From Rhinopomastus cyanomelas (Eukaryota; Chordata; Aves; Bucerotiformes; Rhinopomastidae), in the NCBI GenBank assembly GCA_013400115.1, contig VXBP01002900.1:1-64000 (forward strand): 64,000 bases of DNA, in the 5' to 3' direction. The stretch's first letter is position 1; every line of letters begins with the position of its first letter. Positions 57,001 to 64,000 of the stretch are shown here, piece by piece. The notes under the pieces were generated by a model. It did not search any database. It worked only from the letters and a program-made list of their open reading frames with translations, and had not been told where the DNA came from. The position numbers and the translations under genes are program-made.

Positions 57001-58127
57001 AGAAAAACCTTAAGAGGCGGCTCCAAGCGCTAAGTAGCCAACTTTTCCTTTCTTTCCCCCTTCTTTTCTTCCCCAGGGATGTTTATTTATCCCTCTCTAA
57101 AAAACTTCTCTGCACACGGGGTGGGTGTTTGCTTTGGAGTCTCCTCGACCTGCGCAAACACGTCGGGTCGGCCGAGAGATTTCAGCTCTGGGTAGGGTCG
57201 GGAAGGGAGGGGTTGGGGGTAGGGGGAGAGTTTATTTATGTATTTAATTATTTCGGTCCAAATATGTCTTTTAAAAATCAATACAATTAATCTGTCGTCT
57301 CCACGTGTCTCTGAAACGGAGAAGGTGGTGGAGGGTCCCTAGGGGCCGGGAAAAATCGATTCCGCGATTAATTGACCAACAAATAAAAGGCGGGAGGATG
57401 GGAGGAGAGTTACAAGCAGCAGCCAGGGGATGGCTGGAAGCGGGACGGGAATTCAGTCCCCCGGGGGACTGCGCCTCGCTGGGACAAGGTCCCGCAGCGG
57501 CAGCGGTGCCTAAGCCGGCCAGCACGGTGGCAGCGCACCGGGAAAAGCCTCCCAGCTCCTTCGGGAAGGGCCAGGCCTCGACAGCCCGCCTGAGAAGCAG
57601 GGGGAAAGGACAGCGCAAGGGTCCGTCTAGTTTTTTAACTCCCTCAATGTTTCACCCATCAGTTGGGAGATCTGTCTTCCCCCACCAGCGCTCTCCAAGA
57701 GGACACCGAAAACCCCCTGGAAGGTTCAGGAGCCAGACACTCCGTCCCAGCAGCCCTCGACAGGCCCTCCCTGCCCCGGGGAGGCGATGCACCGCCCCAT
57801 CCCCTCACCCCTCCGGGAAGCCAGCTCGCCTTTGCCACGTCTGCGGACGTCCCCGGGGCCGTGTGTCAGCCCCACCGCAGGGCGTGGGGAGGGGACAGGA
57901 CCCCCGGGGCTGCGGGACCTCCCTTCCCAGGGTCTGAGGGGTGCTGAGCTCCCGGCAGCCGGGCGAGGGTGGAGGGTGTACTCCTGCCCCAAGTTTTACA
58001 GCCTGTTTTTAATACGTGCCAACTTGGACATAAATGGCACTTGTAAACGTGTCCGGCTTCCTCCCGTGCGAACGAAAGGGGGTCGGAGCGTGCCGGGCGA
58101 AAGGAAAATAAACCCGGAGCTAACTAC
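56792..58127 (-). other. SHOX: SHOX intron (89-bp exon to terminal exon)
   Basis: 1336-bp intron with GT donor at 58127-58126 and AG acceptor at 56793-56792. GC-rich, especially 57440-57990. The 210-codon plus frame (57305-57937) and its overlapping frames are products of GC-rich sequence with few stops, not genes. No CR1. Confidence 0.85.
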
Positions 58128-58216
58128 CTGTTGGAAAGGCATCCTCAGGGCTCCCATATTCACGTAGGGGGCCACTCTGCAGGCGTCTAAATGGCTGGCG
58201 GTTCCCAGGATCACAC
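58128..58216 (-). CDS. SHOX: SHOX 89-bp coding exon
   Basis: Internal exon bounded by GCAG|GTGTGATC (acceptor) and CAACAG|GTAGTT (donor). It completes the split glycine codon from the 58-bp exon and then encodes VILGTASHLDACRVAPYVNM and GALRMPFQQ, 29 whole codons. VILGTASHLDA and NMGALRMPFQ are SHOX-type; SHOX2 differs here. It joins in phase 0 to the terminal exon. Frame and splice sites are intact. Confidence 0.97.
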
Positions 58217-58311
58217 CTGCGGGAAGACACAGGGTCGGGTAAGCGGCGAAGGAGCCCCGGGGCTCCGGGACCTCGCCCCACCACCCCGACCGCCCCGACG
58301 CCCTCACCCAC
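58217..58311 (-). other. SHOX: Short SHOX intron, 95 bp
   Basis: Intron with GT donor (GTGGGTGAGG) at 58311 and CAG acceptor ending at 58217. Very GC-rich and near the lower size limit for vertebrate introns. Confidence 0.9.
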
Positions 58312-58369
58312 CTTTGTGCATCTGGTTTTCCTGCTTTCGGCATTTTGCTCTCCTGTTCTGGAACCAGAC
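58312..58369 (-). CDS. SHOX: SHOX 58-bp exon, homeodomain recognition helix
   Basis: Exon of exactly 58 bp, the size known for the smallest human SHOX exon (exon IV). It encodes VWFQNRRAKCRKQENQMHK plus the first base of a glycine codon. This supplies homeodomain residues 47-60, including Trp48, Phe49, Gln50, Asn51 and Arg53, the DNA-contacting helix 3. Gln50 places it in the Q50 paired-related group. The splice sites are TAG|GTCTGG and ACAAAG|GTGGGTG. The preceding intron interrupts the homeodomain between residues 46 and 47, the usual position in paired-class genes. Confidence 0.97.
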
Positions 58370-58578
58370 CTACGAGAAGAAAACGCAAAACAAGACAAAA
58401 AACATGGAAGTATACAAGGGAATGGCTAGGAGAAGCTTCTTTTAGGGGGGCTAAGGATGGGCAGGAGAGAAGGGCTCCCCACAACTTTGCTGAGGTCTCT
58501 CCTCGGGAGCAGCAGAGGGGAAGAGCTCAGCCCCAGTGGGAGTGAGCCCCTCTCTGTGCTGCCGTGGGGCTGTTTTTT

Positions 58579-58593
58579 GGGGGGGGGGGGGGN
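58579..58593 (+). repeat. Poly-G run with assembly N
   Basis: A G homopolymer of about 14 ending in an N at 58593. Length is uncertain and the base call failed, typical of G-quadruplex or homopolymer sequencing trouble. Confidence 0.85.
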
Positions 58594-59219
58594 GAGAGCC
58601 GTCCGCTCCGCACCGAGTGTCCGCGACCCCCGTGTCCCCCAGGCGGCCAACTGCGGTCCTTGTGACACCCGGCTGGATCTCCCACAGGCACTTAAACCAA
58701 GCCCACCCTCAGCCCAGGTGGGACCCTCGCCCGTTTTTCAGTCATCCCTCAGAAATCCCAGGGACAGCCAGCGTGGGCCGGGGCCCCTGGACCACAGGGC
58801 CGTCTGCTGGCCTTGGAAACGACGAAGGTGAGAACCACCAAACTTGCACAAAAGGAGCTCGTTCGCTCCCAGTTCCCCAAACGCTGCTGACACGAAACGA
58901 CAAAACCCACTTCGGCAGACTTCTGGACTGACAAGAGCAACACTTGGCAGGCTGGGATGTGAAGAAATGCTTGTGCCCCTACACGAGAAACCACTTTTGC
59001 ACTGCAGCCCTGATCCCAGCCCTTCTGACTCAACCAGGGTTTCCAGCCGCCGCCGCTTCCCCCCAGCCCCTTTCCAGGGGCATTTCGGATCTCCGTTACT
59101 TTTCCCTTCCCAAGGCACTTGCTAGGAGGGCCGGCGCGGATCAAAATGTTTTCCCAACTCCTACCCTTACACCGAAATCTACCGAATATGGACAAACATT
59201 GACTTTCGCCGCTGATAAA

Positions 59220-59440
59220 ATCTCGTAGTTAAATAAACACCTACAACCTTTGATGCTCTTGCACTTGCCAAGAGATCATACGGTTAATTAATACGAACTG
59301 CACTTCCTACATCAAATTTTCCCTTCCAGCTTTCCTCAATTGCCTTAATGATGGTCATTTACAACGGAGTAATTAGTGCAAAGAAAGGCTTCCAAAGGCA
59401 TTAATTACCTCGGGTACCTCAGTGATTTTCTTAAGTAGGA
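59220..59440. promoter_or_regulatory. Intronic homeodomain-site cluster
   Basis: AT-rich block with TTAATTAAT at 59284, CCTTAATGATGG near 59343, GTAATTAGTG at 59369 and ATTAATTACC at 59400, in repeat-free intron DNA. It looks like a conserved developmental enhancer. Confidence 0.4.
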
Positions 59441-59839
59441 ATTGGCCTTCTCCTACTCCGAGCACAGTTTTTCCTGGCTGGGCTGGCCCGGGGGGGGAGC
59501 GCGCAGCGGGCAGACGGGGCGGACCGACGGACAGATCGCACCCGGTCCCCGCGTCGCTGGCGCAGCCGCCTCCGCACTAACTCGCTGCCCCGCAACGCCC
59601 AGCCCGGCACAAGCCTGTTTTTTCCCTACGAGATGCACGCAAATATTAAAAACATGCAAAACATCCTGAACGGGGCCGTTCGGGATTTATAATTTGGGGG
59701 GTTTTTTATATCCCAGCACACGAAATATCGTCGTGCCGTGGCGACAAGATTTATAATATAATTCTTTACGACTGCAAATCCTTGCAGGAAATCCACTTGT
59801 GCGTGTTCCTCACCCCTCCTCCCCAGCCCCCCCAAAGGA

Positions 59840-60460
59840 GTATAAATTGTCAGGAGGAATTTAAGCAGCGTTTAAACAACTTCTCTTGGAAATCGGAACA
59901 TCTTTCAAACAGAAATTATATTTAAATCTGGAAAACGAAGTGCCCTTTCCCTTTAGCTACGAAAAAATAAGGTTATGAGGAATAAAAGTGATGAATTAGC
60001 CGCTGCGTTAAGCGATAATAAATCAGTCTTGGTGTGATTCACGATCAATTCCAATTAGTCATGAATATGCTAAGTAAAGCACAGTACACTGGTTTAGACA
60101 GTTATTTCTTCATTAAGGATCACTCAGTGATTTCTTTCACAAATGCTCTAATCTGATTTCCTTTTGATTTCCATTAGAGACAGTGAATAATGACATTTAA
60201 TTTAGCCCTGCACCATAAACCCAAAGATATTTGTTGTAATTGAATTACTGCCTGCTCCTCACTCCGGTCTCATAACTTTCAATTATAACCCTGACAGCTG
60301 GGTGATATGAGTTTCCAGTACAACACTAAAAATAAAAGGTTAATAAGGACTAGCTACCATAGGAGCTTCAATTTATTTACAGCGAATTTCCACACTAAAT
60401 TGAAACTATATCTTTTAACAGCAAGGGACAAGCTGTTTAGATAGGAATTAGAGAACCATT
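59840..60460. promoter_or_regulatory. Candidate conserved intronic enhancer
   Basis: About 600 bp of AT-rich, non-repetitive DNA in the SHOX intron with many homeodomain cores (CCAATTAGTCATGAATATGC near 60050, CATTTAATTTAG near 60195, TTCAATTATAACC near 60278). Texture and location suggest an ultraconserved-type element; conservation itself was not tested. Confidence 0.45.
60237..60247. promoter_or_regulatory. TAATTGAATTA paired-homeodomain dimer site
   Basis: Matches the P3 palindrome TAAT-YNR-ATTA preferred by dimers of Q50 paired-class homeodomains. SHOX itself has Gln50 in the exon at 58312-58369, so autoregulation is a possible but untested reading. Confidence 0.5.
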
Positions 60461-60717
60461 CCGAAAGTAGCAAAAAAAAAAAAAAACACCCCACCTTTCC
60501 CTTTTCCCTCCTTCTTCTTCTTCGCTTTCACTTACGGCTGGGTACCAAGCTCCCTGCTTATTTCCTAATTGACTGCCCCTTTCCTCTCGGTGTTTCTTTT
60601 ATTTATAGGTTTATTTTATCCATCCAAACTTCTTTTTTAAGGTTATTACTTTTATCACAATTTTTTTGGTCTTGCTCATAATCTCCGGTTGAATCAGTAT
60701 CTTTCTTTTTTTATCGG

Positions 60718-60765
60718 GGCTTTCTTTTTTTGGGGGGAGGGTGTTATTTGGGGGGTTTTTTTGGT
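60718..60765 (+). repeat. T/G-rich tract, possible G-quadruplex
   Basis: GGGGGGAGGG followed by a short spacer and GGGGGG, then a T run and GGTGTG. Four G-triplets with short loops are possible on the plus strand. Confidence 0.5.
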
Positions 60766-62453
60766 GTGTTAAGATCTGTAAGCACTTGAAGCACCAATTT
60801 TGCTGTAACTATGAACACCCTGTTAAGGTGCTGCTCAGTAATAAAGTACTTGAAAGAAAGAGTGCGGAATTCAATTACAAGTAATTTATTTTTATAGAAA
60901 CAGTACATCAAGGCCTTGGAAAGATATTACAGAGCCCGAGTAAGAAGATCTGGGAAGATGACACAAGAGTTGATGTCCCCTTCAGCAAAAGTTTAATCTT
61001 TTCATTAATTTATGTGGTGCGGTTAGATCAATCTTCCAGGAGAAAGCAGGCCAGCAGCAGCCTGAACCCCTGCAATATCCCCTGCAAGCTGCCCTCCCTA
61101 AGGCGTGCGCCTGGCACCATCCCTCGCCCAGCTCCGTTTGTGCGGGGAGACGCAGGAGCCGAGGGGAGAAAAGAGCCTTTAAAACTGAAAAATACAGCAA
61201 CATCCAAAACAAGAAAGAAAATAACCTCGCTAGTCTATTTATTTCGGGAAATGCCTCCGGGAAGCAGCTTTTTTTAAAGCGAGATGGTCGCCTGCTCTGG
61301 CGAGGGCTCGCTGAGCAGGATCCTGTCTGTTCGCTTGCCACCGTGGCTCGAGCTGAGCAAGGAGGGGGACAAGCCGACGCTTCTCCCTACTCCTGCTCGG
61401 GGCTGTGTTCCTTGTCTTCCCGCAGTGCCCAGGAGTGGGGGGCACGGAGAGGTCCACCCGTGCCCGCAGCACCGACCAAGCCGCACCTACAGGTACGCAC
61501 AGGCGGATCTCAGGAGAGGGAGATATAAAGATATCAACAACTACGTGCTCAGGGAGGGCTTGGTTCGGCGACTTTTTTGTCTCGGCTTGGTTTGGGTCTG
61601 TTAGGTCAAGCGTGGAGGTATAATCCAAGGTTTCTCCTGCTCTGGGCTTGCTCGGAAAGGCACGGGTTGATCTTATTAATTATTTCTAGGTTGGTTGATG
61701 TGTTTGGGGCAGCGATCCCTACGTGGCTTAAGAGGGATGGAGTGATACTTGTCCCCTGCATCAAACAGAAAGTCAGATTTTTAAATAATCGATGTGGAGC
61801 CACCCAAACAGACGGCTCTGACGGCCCCAGAACTACATCAGCCCGGGCCTATGTCCAAGGTTTTGAAGGCTAATTGGCATTTAGCCGTATCTGAGGAGGG
61901 ATGGGAGGGACGGCGGGAGACCCCACCAGATGGGGTACCATGCATTCATACGCTTGCTGCACGAATCAGAGCGGGCAACTTCCCCCGGCTCCAGCTAATC
62001 CCGTCCCTCAGCACCCGGATCGTCTAGCCTGATTCACGGCGATTGTTTTCTGGGCCCTTTTTCTTTCCTCCCCCATAAAAGAAGGAGGGGGGAGAAAGCA
62101 AGGATTAGGGAAGAGCTCGTGGTACGCTTGCAAGGAAAAACGCAGTTGCTTTCTCACAAACAGGGAGTTGCTTAGTTATTAGAAACTTGCCACCGCCACC
62201 ACCCCAAAATAAAGGAACAGCAATTAAAAACTGAAACCACCTTCCCAGGAAGCGCAAAGCGCGGGCAGACCTTCCCAGAGCAGCATCGCTGTCGGCAGGA
62301 CAGGTACGGCGGAGCGGCAAACAGCTTCCCCATCACACGTGTCGACTCTGCCCTCACCTCCCAGCTCGGGATGAAGAGGGGCACTGTGCTAGGATACGCT
62401 GGCAGTTAGGAAGTGAGGTGGGGACCTTTCCAGGAACAGAGCCTTTCTCTTAC

Positions 62454-62662
62454 CTGAACCCTAGCTTCAGACAGTCCCAGCCTCTGGCTTAGTTCTTCCC
62501 TCATGAAGGCATCCGGATAGTGCGTCTCATCAAAAAGTCTTTCCAGTTCATTCAGCTGCTCTAGCGTGAAATTGGTTCTGCTTCTCCTTTGTTTGAGCTT
62601 GGTCTGTCCATCTTCATCTTCTGACTTCACGTCTTCCCTCTTGTCTTTGCACTCGTAGATCC
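62454..62662 (-). CDS. SHOX: SHOX 209-bp exon, homeodomain residues 1-46
   Basis: Exon bounded by GGCAG|GGATCTACGAG (acceptor) and GTTCAG|GTAAGAG (donor). It encodes IYECKDKREDVKSEDEDG, then QTKLK and homeodomain residues 1-46 (QRRSRTNFTLEQLNELERLF through LSEARVQ). SEDEDG contains the acidic serine context known as a casein kinase 2 site in human SHOX. SEDEDGQTKLKQ distinguishes it from SHOX2. SHOX is a nuclear transcription factor active in limb and skeletal growth. An open frame continues upstream into the intron but has no homology there. The exon carrying the N-terminus and start codon is not in the window up to 64,000. Confidence 0.97.
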
Positions 62663-64000
62663 CTGCCGGGAGGGGGAAGGGGAAAACGACACTGAGCCTC
62701 CTCTCGCACCTCTGCGAAGTTTCTGTCCGCGACACACGGGGGTCTCCCCCCTCCCTTATCTTCGTTCCCAAACTCAACACAACCTGTAGGGGCAAGAGGC
62801 GAGTGGAAGGGAGGTCCCCGGTCCGGCCCCGGTGGGCCGGAGGTGCGAGTGAAGCTGGGGGGGGGCCTGGCCGGGCCCGGAGGTGCAGGGTCGGGCTGAG
62901 CTTCGCTGCCGGCACTGCGCCGAGGGAGATGGAGACGGCTGCGCTGCCTTGCCTGCCTGGTTCCCCGTCGGAATAATTATGTCTGTAAATGTAATTGCGT
63001 TTTATTCCTAGACTGAGGAGGAATCCCTGACGACGGCTGGCACGGGCAACTCGGGGCACGTGCTAGCAGCCGGCCCCCCGATACCTCCAGGAGGTGCGAA
63101 GAGATGGAGAACGGGGCTCGCCCCGTCCTCGTTTCCTCCCCAGAACTGTTACGCGAGAAGCTCCCTACCGCTGTCGTGGTGAAGCCACGCTGAAAATATT
63201 TGCCTCATAAAAGAAAAAGTTTCCATGGGCCCGTCGGTCCCTTTCGCCCTCATCACTCCTCCTACCCCAAAATACCTGCCGGTGGGCCAGGAGCGCCGAG
63301 GCGGGGGGTCTGCATGCTGCACCGGACAGCGTGGGTGCCCAGTGACTGTGGATGCTCCCGAGCCTCTCCGAGACCGCCGACCCACCTCCTCCGCAGCCTT
63401 CGCGGAGCCCGAGTGGGCTCGGAGCGGGCTGCGACCGGAGGCAGCCGCTGTGCCAGCTTGTCCTGGGCAGAGGGGAGATGGGCTGGGGACGCTGCAAGGG
63501 AAACCGGTCGCCTCTTTACGTTTTCGGGGGCCGGGGTAGGGAGGACATTTCTTTTGTTTTGGCAAATTAGGAACCTTTCACTTTTAAATTACGGGGTATT
63601 TTTTTCTCCGTAGTGCCAAGCGGCCTAAAGCACAGGCTGGAGCAGGGGGGAGCTCTGGAAGCTGAGCCGGCTCTCCGGGCTGCCTCGCCGGGATGCGCCG
63701 GTGGAGTCCCGGGACCCGGAGCCTCCTTTTTCCTGCTTCACCTTCTAGAAGACGCGGGGTTGCGGGGAGGAAGCCACATCTGCAGAGGATCCCGAATTAA
63801 ATCCGCTTTCCTGAACCAAAGATCACACATAGATGTGCGTGTGCGTGCGTGTGCGCATGCACATATGCATTAACCTACACACCTAGGGGCATCCCAAAAC
63901 GCAAATCCTAAGTTAATGGAACGTAATAAAATGTCCTCAGCTGCATCTGTGCCTAAGCAAGGCGAGGCCCAAGGCGAAGCACTCTGTTTCACTTCCCAAA
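62663..64000 (-). other. SHOX: Upstream SHOX intron, CpG-rich, to window edge
   Basis: GC- and CpG-rich DNA (62660-63120 and 63200-63770). I searched the minus frames for the SHOX N-terminal exon and found none, so this is intron. Frames of 60-138 codons on both strands reflect GC content. Confidence 0.7.
63833..63870. repeat. Alternating purine-pyrimidine GTGC/GTGT tract
   Basis: GTGCGTGTGCGTGCGTGTGC followed by GCATGCACATATGCAT. Regular purine-pyrimidine alternation, a short Z-DNA-type microsatellite. Confidence 0.7.

Larger units (their letters stand above)
58370..62453 (-). other. SHOX: SHOX intron inside the homeodomain, about 4.1 kb
   Basis: GT donor at 62453-62452 (CAG|GTAAGAG) and TAG acceptor ending at 58370. 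Free of CR1. Contains a poly-G run with an unresolved N (58579-58593), AT-rich candidate enhancers at 59220-59440 and 59840-60460, an A-run (60472-60486), T/G-rich tracts near 60720-60765, and short CpG-rich patches. Frames on both strands in this interval are not coding. Confidence 0.85.

Noticed and set aside
57305..57937. 210-codon plus-strand frame in the SHOX intron
   Set aside because: Low-complexity Pro/Arg/Ser/Gly text, overlapping frames on both strands and no domain. GC-rich DNA has few stop codons.
56546..62662. Assignment to SHOX2
   Set aside because: SEDEDGQTKLKQ, VILGTASHLDA, LEGVAHAHPHLHPHL and KHAEALGL follow SHOX; SHOX2 differs at each of these places.
62406..63059. 217-codon minus-strand frame as a single-exon homeobox gene
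   Set aside because: Only 62662-62454 has homology. It is bounded by clear splice sites, the homeodomain continues in the 58-bp exon, and the upstream part is intron.
1..64000. An undescribed gene system such as an operon, defence island or phage
   Set aside because: The window is vertebrate nuclear DNA with one split gene and LINE fragments. No clusters of recognisable coding sequences were found on either strand.

Overview
The window reads as bird genomic DNA. About 56 kb is gene-poor flank packed with CR1 LINE fragments; the last 8 kb hold the 3' part of the homeobox gene SHOX on the minus strand. The bird assignment rests on the many 5'-truncated CR1 copies. They share one 3' end: the ORF2 C-terminus, a stop codon inside ...GACTTGGTCTAG, a 3' UTR of roughly 90 bp, and an octamer tail of TTCTGTGA or ATTCTATG type. 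My hand tally is about 13 kb of CR1 in the first 55.5 kb. That is well above what is usual for chicken and fits a lineage with an expanded CR1 load such as woodpeckers and allies (Piciformes). The species is an inference, not something I can prove here.

Layout. 1-300 is a TATC/TACC microsatellite cut by the window edge. 301-55,470 is flank 3' of SHOX. It has no protein gene I can recognise, about 65 CR1 pieces in both orientations, a 15/16-bp tandem repeat (2603-2880), pyrimidine tracts, and several CR1-free islands that look like conserved non-coding DNA (about 7.1-8.0, 12.05-12.65, 14.1-14.5, 25.8-27.8, 42.6-42.9, 43.4-43.8 and 50.3-51.0 kb). The human gene is followed by a long enhancer-bearing desert, so this fits established knowledge of the locus. 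55,471-64,000 contains no CR1 that I can see. It holds four SHOX exons, read from high to low coordinates: 62662-62454 (209 bp, most of the homeodomain), 58369-58312 (58 bp, recognition helix), 58216-58128 (89 bp) and 56791-56546 (C-terminus with OAR motif and stop). The first coding exon(s) lie beyond position 64,000.

Most unusual structure. Several CR1 loci carry head-to-tail extra copies of just the 3' UTR (about 80-98 bp units). Most joins fall where the octamer tail (..TGTGA) meets the internal TGTGACTTGG that ends ORF2. The best case is a five-unit array at 54,892-55,343 with a nearly exact 80-bp period and shared variants. There are also nested CR1 insertions, inverted CR1 pairs, and a 5'-truncated 5S rRNA-like fragment directly behind a CR1 tail (6733-6803).

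No bacterial-type genes, operons, CRISPR arrays, tRNA genes or intact retroelements were seen. Single N bases at 1509, 56382 and 58593 mark assembly uncertainty.
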